Shown here: positions 11,101 through 23,100 of the stretch, piece after piece
How positions within the stretch are numbered: position 1 is the first letter of the stretch
Layout of the letters: every line of letters starts with the position of its first letter
Source: Nymphaea colorata
Taxonomy: Eukaryota; Streptophyta; Magnoliopsida; Nymphaeales; Nymphaeaceae
Assembly: GCF_008831285.2 (NCBI RefSeq)
Contig: NC_045151.1
Span: 5,965,682 to 6,029,681 of the forward strand
DNA: 64,000 nucleotides
Direction: 5' to 3'
The notes under the pieces: model-generated
What the model was told of the DNA's origin: nothing
Databases searched by the model: none
Seen by the model: the letters and a program-made list of their open reading frames with translations, nothing else
Program-made: the position numbers and the translations under genes

Positions 11101-14100
11101 CCAGACATGGAATTAATAGGTGCGGGCCCCTATACATCAGAAAAAATAGTTTCAAAAGGTTTGGAAGCCCTTTGATTTATATTATGGAAAGGTAAAACAT
11201 GACTCTTACAAAGTCCACAACTTGAACATTTTTTGACACTTGAAGTAAGGGGTAAGCTTGATCTTGGAATGAGACTATCTGTGACAAGTTTTTCAATGAA
11301 ATGACGACCACAGTGTCCTAGCCGACACTCCAAAAATTGGTTAGGGCCCCTTACTTTTGATTGAAAATAGCAAGAACTTGGCACTGATGACGCATTATGA
11401 GAAAGAGAAAAAGTCTTCAATCCTATATCAAAAGTGGATGAATCCTTGGGTAGACATTCCTTGAGGACGTACATATTCCCTTGACGCTCCCCTCTAGCGA
11501 ACATTTTCTTCGTTTGGAGGTCCTTGACATAGACAGAAGAAGGTGTGAATTCAACAGAAGAGCTTGTATCATCAATGAGTTTAGAAATGGATATGATGTT
11601 CTTTTTGATATTGGGAGCAAGAACAACATTAGACAGTGATAGAGACGAAGATGACAATGGAATATATGCATTTCCAATATGTGTAATGGGATGAGATTTT
11701 TCATCACCTGTTATAATGCAACTTCTACCATAATGAGGGGATAAGTTAGTCAATTTACCTGCATTTCCTGTCACATGGGTAGCTGCACCTAAATCCAAGA
11801 ACCATTCTCCCTGCTCATTTTGCTTTATAGTCATCTTTGAGAATGCGGTCATCAATAGCTACTGCATATCTTCGGCGGTGGATTTAGAACTTTGTCCTCC
11901 TTGTTTGTAATCATGTCTTACCCCTTTGTTTTTATTCTGAGGATTAAACCAGCACTGTGCCTTCATGTGCCCTTTCTTGTTGCACTGAAAACAAATTGGT
12001 ATTTTTCTTGAAGTATCCAAAGGAGACATACCTTGGTTATGTGGTGTTGGTAGAATGCCACGACAACCATGATTGGAGTTCCCATGGCTCTTACCAAACT
12101 TTACATTCATAGCCAACACATTTTGGGAGTTCCCTTGATCAGTCCTTTCAATGACTCTTTTCATATTCATTTCGTATTGGAGAAGTTTACCTTGTAGTTC
12201 GTTGAAGGAAGGTAGAACAGGAAGGACCTCAAGAGCTGTAATAAAAGCATGATAATCATGCCCAAGTCCATTCAAGGTTTGCTGCACCTTTTCCTTATCA
12301 GAAATGTTATTCCCTGAGGCAGCAAGTTGGTCTGCGATGGCCTTAATACGCCCCAAATAATTCATGATAGACGTTGAACCTTTGCTCAAATTCTGAAATT
12401 CTTTCTTTAAGTACATAATTCGAGCTTCTGATATTTGGGAAAAGGTATCAGCAAGGGTTTTCCATAATTCTTCTGCAGTACAGTCATCAGAAACTGAAAG
12501 TAACACTTGTTGAGATAGAGTAGACAAAATATACGCAACCAGATTTTGGTCACGTCTCATCCACATAGCATGTTCAGGGTTGCTGTCTTCATGAACAACA
12601 ATAACTTCTCCTGCCTCGTTTTTTATTTCCTGCAAAACGGATATTGGTGGAGCCTTTGTTGAACCATTGAGATGTCCAAAAAGGCCTTGACTTCTTATGA
12701 AAGGCATGATTTGCCTTTTCCAGATCAGATAATTCTCATGGTTGAGTTTTTCGGTAATAAGGTGAGGAAGAAAACTTGAGGACATGCCAGAATGCGAAAG
12801 GTTTTCCATGACAGCAGAAAGGAAGGGTATACAGGTAGAAGATAAGAGGGAAAGAAGACAAGATATAACAAGATGTGTCCTTAGGTAAACAAGAAGAAAA
12901 AGGAACAAGAATTACGCAAGAGAAAAGTAAATTCAGGATAGAGACAAGATGAAAAAAGAGTTCTAACCAGGTCAGACTTGTTTGGGCATTTCGTTAGGTA
13001 GAGATAACGTAACCTGGCTCTGATATCATGATAGAAATCTAGCACCAATATCTGAAACCAGAAAACAGCACTCACGCAGGAAGATAGAGAGAGAGAGAGA
13101 AAGAGAGAGAATGAAAACAAGAAGAAGCTGAGGAGAAGAAGCCGTAGCCAAAATGGTTGGCACGGACTCTATTTATAATCCCATTTCTAGAATTCTAAGA
13201 GTCTCCAATCGTAGAATCCTAGGAGATTTCACAAGCTACAAGGACATTAATTGCATCATAGAATCCTAGGAGATTTCACAAGCTACAAGGACATTAATTG
13301 CATCATAGAATCCTAGGAGACTTCACATGTTACAAGGATATTAACTACAACATAGAATCCTAGCAGACTCTTCACATGTTACAAGGACATTAAATATCTT
13401 AACACATTTTACAAGGATGTGGAATCCTAAGAGACTCCTCTTCAACGTGCTGGTGAAAGATTTATAGTTTAACATCTTTATGTTGGAAAGCTTGTGGGTT
13501 GATTGAGCATCAATTCTTATAGATTTAACAGGCCATATTTCGCAATGACCTTTAATAGTCTTTAGCTATTAGTGACAACAAAAGTTGCCATGCAAATCAG
13601 GTTGTCTTGTCATTTTAGATGCAGCCATAAAAAATAATTTACTAGTTCAACTTCTCATGAATAGTGCATACCTAACAGTTATTGAGTTTTCTCCTTCAGT
13701 TTTTTTTTTTTTTTTCCTTAAACTGAAAGAGTGCAGTTTCATGTATAGGATATTCTTCCGCTCTTTTTTCCTATGTTTCAAGTGTAAATCAAGTGCATGG
13801 ACTCTTATTGGCTTGTTGGAAATAATTTTTTTATGATCATCTCATCTGACTAGTTGTTGTTTGCTGATTAGTTATGTTGTGAATCTAGCTGCAAGTCACT
13901 GCAATTTACATTCCATTTCTTTTCTATTGGGCTGGAAACAGGTAGAATTTACATGTTTTTACTCAACTGTGGATGGACAAGCGGGTCCCCTGAAGATTTA
14001 CATCGTACTTCGTTGTACTTCTCAAAAAAGTCAATAGTATTGGAATATATTGACATAGATAGCTCCTAGTCTAGGCCAAATGACCAATAACACATGAATG

Positions 14101-17100
14101 CCATCTCAAACATAGACTCTTGGGCAACAATTCTACATCAAATAGGTAAACCTCCAATTTTTAGAACTAATTGAAATTGAAACTTAATGCATTGGTGACG
14201 TTCTAGATAAAATTACTGGTAGTATTGAGTGTGTTTGACATTAATGTGACCATGTCTGTGAAGTATCCTATCTTTCCACAACCATGGTCTATCAATTAGC
14301 CTAGATCTACCTTTTTATTTCTGCTCTCTATTTATTCTACCCCAAATCCAGACATGCTAAGCAAAATCATTTGTGCCATAGGCTTTCAGTAACATTTTTA
14401 GTAACGTTCATTTTTGAACATTTGCCATACAGATGATTCTATCCTTTGAGCTGCCATTTGCTCTCGTTCCACTTCTTAAGTTTACAAGCAGCAAGACAAA
14501 GATGGGGCCGTATGTGAACTCCAAATGGGTAAGGTCTTCTATATAAACTTCCTTGGTCATCTTCATGTCTATTTTGTCATATTGATGATTGAAGTACTTC
14601 TCAATGTCAAAATAGTTATGTTCCTTCTCTCTTTCTTGGACAAATAGTTGTATCTTGATCTAAGTCACATGGGTACAAGTGAGGACATGGAAACTTTAGA
14701 ATGGGTACGAGGATGTGACAGTATATATATACAAAAACAATCAAAATGAAAGCAACATTTAAATAAACAAGTGATATAAATAAGAGCATTACATGTTAAT
14801 GAACAATAACTCTAAAACAGTATGAAAACTGAGTTGGAAAAAATTAAATCAAGCAAAATTAAGTAGTTTAAATCAGTTTCCATGTAAAAAGTATCTAAGT
14901 GTGTCCAACAACCCACTTTGGGTACGAGTATGGTGACACGGGTACATGGACCTTATTCAAGTACCCATGTGACTTAAATCTTGATTATTGGTACGGTAAT
15001 TAAGTTTTTTTTCTTTACGGCCCATAGTTGATTCGTTATCTATTGTTGGCACTGTTGTCTTCAAATAAATTCCCTTTCCCCTTTATGGTGCTTGTTGTTT
15101 TGAAATATGTGAATCATCTGATAAAATGTAGTGGTTCTAAGTGGGGTAAAAAAATGTATCACAGATAAAGTAAGTGTGGAAGTATGGAAGTAGTGTTTCT
15201 TTTCATGAATATTAAAAACTTGATTGCAGTTAGAATTTCTATTTGTGCTACCTTTTTATGATTGCAAGTCACATTGGTTTCTCTTTTTGCTCTCTATTGG
15301 CTTGAGTGTGTCATTGCTCATTAGTGATGTTAATGATCATAATATTAACTTTTCTATGCAATGGGAAATGGTCTTCTAAGTCATAGTATTTGATATCATT
15401 GAAGGTATGTGTTGAGAGAAGAGAGAGAACTAAAACTGTGTTAAGACGTTAATATGCGATAGGGAGACAGTAACGAAATTACGTAAATAGTTCACTAAAG
15501 AAATAAAAATAATATAGACAGCGTCACAAGATATTCACTTGACACAACTACTAAAATATTTACTAAAATAAGCTAGGCGATATAAACTCTTTAACATTCC
15601 TCCTCAAGCTGGAGCATAAATGTCAATCATGTTCAACTTGTTGCAACATCTAGTAAAATCAACAATGGAAAGTAGTTTAGTAAAGACATCGACCACTTGA
15701 TCTTCTAAAGACACGTGGACTGTAAATATAACACTTGCTTGCATCATGTCTCGAATGTATTGGCAATCGACCTCCGTTTGGTCGGTTCTTTCAGGGAATA
15801 CTAGATTGTTTGCAATATAGGTGGCAACCTTATTGTCACATCTCATTTTCATGTGAAGATCTACTGAAACACCCAAACTAATGAGCATGGACTTTATCCA
15901 CATCATCTTTGTTGCTATCTGAGCCATAGTTCTAATACTCTAATTCAGCACTCAATCTGGCAACTACGGCTTGTTTTTTTCTCCTTCACAATACCAAGTT
16001 ACGTACAACAAAGACACAAAGAAACCAGTGCTAGACTTCCTATCATCAATAGACCCAGCATAGTCTGCATCAGTATAAGTCTATATACCTAAAGATGTTC
16101 CCTTCTTAAATAGTAATCCTTTGCTAGGGGAGGACTTAAGATAGTTGACAACCATCATTGTTGCATCCCAATGCACTTTCTTAGGCTTCTCCATAAACTG
16201 GCTCAATTTGTCAATAGCAAGAGATATCTGGTATGGTCACAGTCACATGCAGGAGTTTTCCAACTAAGGATCTATATGACTTGCAATCTATAGAATCAGA
16301 CTTCCCATCATAAATATATAACTTAGATTCATCAAAATGATGGCAGGTTTAGCATCTAACATTCTAGAGATGAATGATGGCAGGTTTAGCATCTAACGTT
16401 CTAGTCCCCTACAACAAATCGAAAACGTATTTTCTCTTCATTTGAACCATAGTCTTCCTTGCTTCTGGAGACTTCTATCCCCAAGAAATATCATAATCTA
16501 TGTGTTACAATGAGAGTGAAAGAGCCCAAAAGAATACTCCTTAACGTAACCCTAATCTCAAGTTAAAGAGATTAGGGCTGGTGATACAAAAATTACAAAA
16601 ACAGTCCAACAAGTATAAGAAAATATTTAAAGACCTACTCTTTAACTTTTTAATATTGCAAAAACCCTCTTTAACAGTCTCCCTCAAGCTGGAGCATATA
16701 TGTCAATCATGCTCAACTTGTTACATCCTCTCAGGAAATCGCCTATGGGAAGAGCCTTGGTGAAGATATCAGCTGCTTGATCTTCTGAGGAAACATGAAC
16801 AGTGCTAATACTTCCTTCTTGAACTAAGTCTCGAACATAATGACAATCCACTTCAATGTGTTTCGTCCTCTCATGAAAGACAGGATTGTTTACAATATAG
16901 GTCGCTGCCTTGTTGTCACAATACATCTTCATTGGGAGATTCACTGAAACACCCAACTCTAGAAGCACTGATCTGACCCATGACATTTCAGTCACAGTTT
17001 GAGCCATAGCCCTATATTCTTACCCAGCACTAGATCGAGCCACCACATTCTGCTTCTTGCTCCTCCAAGAAATAAGATTGCCTCCCACAAAGACACAAAA

Positions 17101-20100
17101 ACCAGTGGTAGACTTCCTGTCATCTACAGATCCTGCATAATCAGTATCACTATACGCTTCGATGTCAACACCTTCTCCCTTTTTAAACCATAACCCCTTT
17201 CCCGGGGCTGATTTCAAGTATCTGACAATCATTAGAGCAGCATCTCAATGAACCTTTCGAGGTTTTTCCATGAATTAACTTAGTTTATTTACAGCAAAGC
17301 TAATGTCGCGGTGAGTGACTGTCAAATACAGCAGTTTCCCTATAAGAGATCTGTAAGATCTAGAGTCAAAAAGCTTTGATTCATCATCATATATATGAAT
17401 GCAAGGATTCATGGGCAGTGTGGCAGGTTTAGCCCCCCAATAAACCTGTTTCCTGCAGAAGATCAAGCACATATTTTCTTTGAGATAATACAACTCCTTT
17501 ACTACTACGGGCCACCTCAATACCAAGAAAATAACGGAGTTGTCCAAGCAGTGTGCCTCGCTTGATAAACAACGAGTGATCAAGCTGGGATCTTCGAAAT
17601 CCACACTTCGATAAAACCTCAGTCAGCTTATGGAAGCTTATGGAACCATGCACGGGGACTCTGTTTAAGTCCATAAATGGCCTTCTTTAGTTTGCATACC
17701 TTAGCACACTCCCCCCGTCGCTCAAAACCCGGTGGTTGCTGCATATAGGCTGTTTTAGAAAGATGTCCATATAGAAAGACATTTTTCACATCTAGCTGAA
17801 ATAGAGGCCACTCCCGCTGGACAACAAGAGATATAATAAGTTGAATAGTGTCCAACCGAGCCACTGGCGAAAAGGTCTCAAAGAAGTCAACTCTATAAGT
17901 TTGTGTATATCCTTTAGCGACAAGACGTGCTTTGAACCTTTCAACTGAGCTGTCAGCATGATACTTGATGGTGAACACCCATTTGGAGCCAACCACATCA
18001 CAGTGCATCGATGGATCTACCAAGTCCCAAGTCTCCCGAGAGATAAGAGCATCTATTTCGTCTTGCATCGCTTGCCTCCACCCTGAATCTAACAGGGCTT
18101 CATGGTGAGAAGATGGGATATTGTGACTAGACATAGCTTGATCAAACTGCACCAAACTTGTACTCAGATAGTCAGTAGAGACAGAATTAGAAATCGGATG
18201 TAGTGTGCACTGTCGCTTGCCTTTGCGCATAGCAATAGGGAGATCATCTGTGGAGTAGTCATCATTTATACCTGAGTTAGGCTTATCAGTGGAACTTACT
18301 TCTTGAGAAGACTCTGGTGGGCGGTCTGGAGAAGGACCAACACGGCGAGTGTGAACTAAGGGAGGATCATGGAAATGTTCACGTGACACAGGTGGAGAGG
18401 GAGGGATCGACTCAAGTGACACGGTGGAATAGGAAGAGGAACAGATACAGACATCTCAAACGTAGACGGACTCGAAGGAGAAAAATAAGGACGAGACTCA
18501 AAGAATGTAACATCCGCACTGATAATCTCTTTCTTGGTCTGGGGATCAAAGCACTTATATCTTTTCTGATTGGTAGAATAGCCAATAAATACACATTTGA
18601 TGGCTTGGGCAGCAAGTTTGTTTTTGTCTGGTCCTAGGATATGTGCAAAGCATGTGCATCCAAATACTTTGGGAGGTATATGAAATAACGATCGATCTGG
18701 ATATAAAATTTGAATGGGGATACGTTCTTGGATGGCTGATGAGGGTAATCTGTTAATGAGATAGCATACAGTAAGAATAGCATCACCCAAAAAATAGGCA
18801 GGTACGTGAGAATGCAGCATGAGGGTGCGGGCCACATTTAGGAGTTGCTGATGTTTGCGTTCGGCGACACCATTTTGTTGGGACGTATGAGGACAAGTAA
18901 ATTGAGGTCGGATTCCATGATTAGCATAAAATTGAAGTAGGACGGAAGACTTGAATTCAAGAGCATTATCAGTGCGAATGTTTTTGACAAGGAAGCCAAA
19001 CTTTGTTTTTATTTCCTTGACAAATTTTTGAATAATACATATGACTTCAGATCTTTCTCGTAACAAGAATACCCAACTGACTCCGATAAAATCATCAACT
19101 AAAACAAGATAACACCGAAAATGCGAGCGAAAAGGAACACGACTAGGACCCCACACATCCACATGAAAGAGATCAAACGGACTTTGACTAGAAGGATTCT
19201 GACTCGAAGGAAAGCTACTCCGTGTATGCTTACCTAACTTGTCACACCCCGACCTTTTTGACACTCAAACATTTTTTTTTTTTTCTAACATCCAACATCG
19301 AGGTGTGACTACACAATAGTTCAAAAAGGAATGAGCCAAGCAATTCAAAACAATGGGGCAAGCTTTCCATTATATAGCATTTCAATTCAATTGTACATTT
19401 GACAAAAATGCCCCAAAATCACAACATCGATGCCTCATCAAAACAAGGCATCAGTAAAACCAAAAACCCGACGCGCCGGCACTACAAGAACAAAACAAAA
19501 CCCAAAACCTCCCCAGTAGGACGTGAGTGTAGCCATCTGCTCAGCCTGCTGCCCCGGGTACACCAAAACCTGAAAAAAGGAAACAACTGAAGGCTTAGCC
19601 TTCGCAGTATGGCAACAAGCCAGAAAAATGCCAAACCCGCTCAAGTAAGGCTCAAATAAAGGGACAAATATCAACCCATCTATCGTCATGTCGCGTCTGA
19701 GTGCGACACGTAAAAGCCACTTGATGGCCACACTAACACAACATCAGTCACATGCGAAGCATGCTTAAACATAACACTTGCATTCATATCAATCACATAT
19801 ACGTCAGTCACATGCATTCTGTCAAACACTTTGCATTTTCATTAACTTTAATGCATTCACAGTTCCTGTGGGTGCAACACAGGCACGTGCACACCGCGGG
19901 CGGCCTACAGCCGAGAGACAACCCCCGTGGTGGCCCATAACAGTATGGATCCATTTCACCCGCTGCAGCGGTAGAGCACTCATCCCTGGATGTGTGACGT
20001 CCAAGGTGAGATACTCAGCCTTCCCTAGGACACCCAGGTTGGGAAGGCAGGAGCCCAACGCTCCAAGCACAACACACAACAGAACCCTGGGGCCTTGCAC

Positions 20101-23100
20101 CGCCTGCGCTCTGACAGGCGAGACCAGTGGCAATCAAGGGGGACGTCTCCCAAACACATAGCCACATCCCACTGGCCTCTCATCTCTTAGTTATTCATTC
20201 TTATCATTACAGTTACACATTCACAAGAAGACTGGCTAACACACGAGGTTAGTACACTTCCCGAGTGCACCCACACCTCCGATTACCTCCACATGAGGTC
20301 TATACATACAGTAACAGTCATTGCTAGCCGTCATACCATACGGGTACAACTACCCTCCAAACATCCATTTGCATCATTGCCCATGGCAATGCATATGCAA
20401 CAACATACACATTTATATCAATCATCACATCAGTCATGTCAATCACCTCTTTGAAAAACATAGCCAATCCACAGAGAGTAGTCTCGATCTGCGGTTGGCT
20501 CGTAGCTGTCCTATGCAGTTATCATTCTATGATGCTTTCTAATGCACAATTGGGGTCGAGGAGACACTCGACTCGATACCCCACCTCATCTGTCCTAAAC
20601 AGATATCAATTCTAGCATGCACATGCCAATGCGTAACATTTTTAAATCGACTAATAATCTTTCTAACCCATTCATATCATGTAAGCAACATACACATACT
20701 CAATCACAAAACCGTCAATCAATTAACATCACAATCCTAGGATCCCTTGATCCTAGGAGCACCCAATCACACAATTGCCCCAGGCAGGAATTTGCCTGGA
20801 AAGTTGCCATACATGTGGCGCGCTCACCAAATTCTTCAAAATGCCTCAAGCTTCGAACTCAAGGTCGACGGGATGAGCCCGGTGCACCTGCAAACATAAA
20901 CAAGAATAAGGTTTCTACTAGATTCCTACACCAATCAAACAGAAATGAACAGATACAAAAATAAAATCCTTGAGGCACGTGACAGCGCCTCAAGAGGGCA
21001 TCGACAGGTAGTGTCGACCAACGGGCTCTCCACAAGGCCTCCTCCTTTACGTCTTGACGTTGCCTTGAATTATCAAGGCCTTCAACCATCAATCAAACCG
21101 TCACTAAATCCTTCCTCAATAACGTTCTTTAAGTAAGACATCAACCTCAAGTCACATCCCAAAACGCATATATCCCTAATTAACTTCATGATACACCCGT
21201 TCACCGAAGTCTGCGCTACACTCCCTAAGACGGTTCCAAAACTTCCCCACAACCTCACAATCTCTACCATGTTTCCTTAAAGCTTCGAAACTTAATCCAT
21301 CATGCTAAAACAATCAATAAGTACATGAATCATCACTTTCCAACGCAAATCCTAAGTTTCCCCCAAAAACAAAATTACTAACATGCGTCCCAAAATCATC
21401 AATTCTAAGCTCTAGCATGCTCGAACCATAATTATACATGCTCTAAAAGATAAATACTCATCATTTTGAGCTTGATTAGGTATTGCTCACCCCAAACAAG
21501 CGTCCAAACTGCTACAACCCTTTTAGCAACCACTTCACACGTCCGATCAAGTGCCAATGCTCGAGATTGCTTGCTGTCGCTGCTCACTACACACCCTACT
21601 AGCAGGTAAGAGGGGAAAAACGTCCCCTAAACTGCAAACCAACCCCAAACGCCCAAAAAGTTTAACACAAACTCTGTTGCTAGGAAAGACCCACGGTAGT
21701 AGTTGAGGAAAAAAAAACTGAAATAAACAAAGAAAAGGGACGCTGACAGAGAGGAGAGACAGAGAGAGGAAGGGTTCGGTCAAGGGGGAAAACAGCCGTG
21801 GGGTGAGAAGAGAGAGAAAGAGCAGGCGGGGGAGTGCGGGTGAGTGAGAAGAGGGTCGAGCGGTAGAGAACCAGCGGAAAGAGGGGAAAGAAAATGGCGA
21901 GAGAGAAGAAGAGGGGACGTGCGGCAGAGAGCAAAACAGACAAAAGGGCATGAGTGGCAGAGCAAGAAAAATCGCACGAGAGAGAGAGGGTTTACCCAGC
22001 AGCCGCCGCCGCCGCCGCTGCCACCTCCGTCGCCGTCGCCGTCGCCGTTCCAGCCACCACCACCCGACCGTCACTCTCCTCCCTCTGCGCTGCCACAGGA
22101 GACCACCGGAGACAACGAAGAAGGAAGGGAAAGGCGAGGGAGAAGGGCCTCGCGTCGGGCCCTTACGCGAGTGGGGGTCGGTTCCGGGTCTGGACCCTAG
22201 CTCGACCCGACCCGTCGAACCAACGAGCATTACATCCTACCCTCCTAAAAAGAAAATTTCGTTCTCGAAATTTAGCTCATACCTCAATGCAAGAACAAGT
22301 GCGGATATCTCTTCCGCATGTCCTCCTCATGCTCCCATGTACTCTCTTTCAACCCATGGTACTGCCATTCCACTTTCACTAAAGGAATCCTCTTGGTGCG
22401 AAGCACTTGCTCTCGATGATCCACAATTCTAATGGGCTGTTCTTCCATTGTCAAATCATCTTGTACTAGAATACCTTGAAAATCAATCACATGTGTCGGG
22501 TCGGGTACGTATTTTCGAAGCATGGAAACATGGAAAATGTCATGAACATGACTCAAATCTGGTGGTAACGCCAATCTGTATGCCACCTCTCCAATCTTCT
22601 CTAATATCTCAAAAGGTCCTACAAACCTCGGGCTCAATTTTCCCTTCGCACCAAAGCGAAAAACACCCTTAGTAGGAGAAATCTTTAAAAACACATGATC
22701 ACCCACCTCAAAAGCCAATTCTCTACGACGAATGTCAGCATAACTTTTCTGTCTACTCTGAGCAGTCAACAACTTCTTTCTTATCAATTCCACTTGGTCG
22801 GTGTAGTGTTGCAAAACTAAAGGGCTTTCGATCTTACCATCACCCAATTCGGCCCAACAAGTTGGCGATCTGCACGGTCTTCCATACAAAGTCTCAAAAG
22901 GTGCCATCCCAATACTAGAGTGGTAACTGTTATTGTAAGCAAATTCTGCCAGTTTCACATGTTTGTCCCATTCTCCTTTCCACTCTAAGACACATGCACG
23001 CAACATGTCTTCTAAGGTCTGAATAGTCCTCTCTGATTGCCCATCAGTTTGGGGATGAAATGCTGTGCTCATCTTAAGCTTGGTACCCAAAGCCCTCTGT

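Larger units (their letters stand above)
8404..13479 (-). mobile_element. Ty1/copia retrotransposon B with TSD tcttt
   Basis: The element is 8409-13474, flanked by tcttt at 8404-8408 and 13475-13479. Minus orientation: complete 5' LTR 13029-13474 (TGTTAAAC...TTTCTATCA), primer site TGATATCAGAGCC directly inside it, then gag, protease, integrase, RT and RNase H. The 3' LTR (8409-8687) is truncated and RNase H runs straight into it. Shared LTR parts differ at a few sites, plus a microsatellite length difference and a 47-bp unit difference, so the insertion is moderately young. Coding frames are interrupted several times. Confidence 0.88.
8184..14432 (+). other. NRAMP: NRAMP intron of 6.2 kb containing copia B
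   Basis: Donor gtattc, acceptor catacag. Most of it is copia element B (8409-13474). The remaining 0.2 kb on the left and 0.95 kb on the right show no gene, only a T15-T17 run near 13700 in the right part. Confidence 0.9.
15410..16502 (-). mobile_element. Copia D, 3' part (continues at 31145)
   Basis: Minus-strand copia. 3' LTR 15410-15596, polypurine tract rc of ttcctcctcaagctgg beside it, then RNase H and the C-terminal end of RT up to 16502, where copia C is inserted. D continues at 31145-31858. D and C are related families, since the last 107 residues of their pol align throughout and both end in MIDIYAPA. Confidence 0.82.

Noticed and set aside
21547-22230. Long open frames on both strands (up to 227 aa, and 276 aa in the second LTR) rich in Leu/Ser/Pro or Arg/Glu
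   Set aside because: They lie in purine/pyrimidine-biased and GCC-repeat parts of the Gyp1 LTR. They are open in several frames at once and show no domain, so composition explains them.
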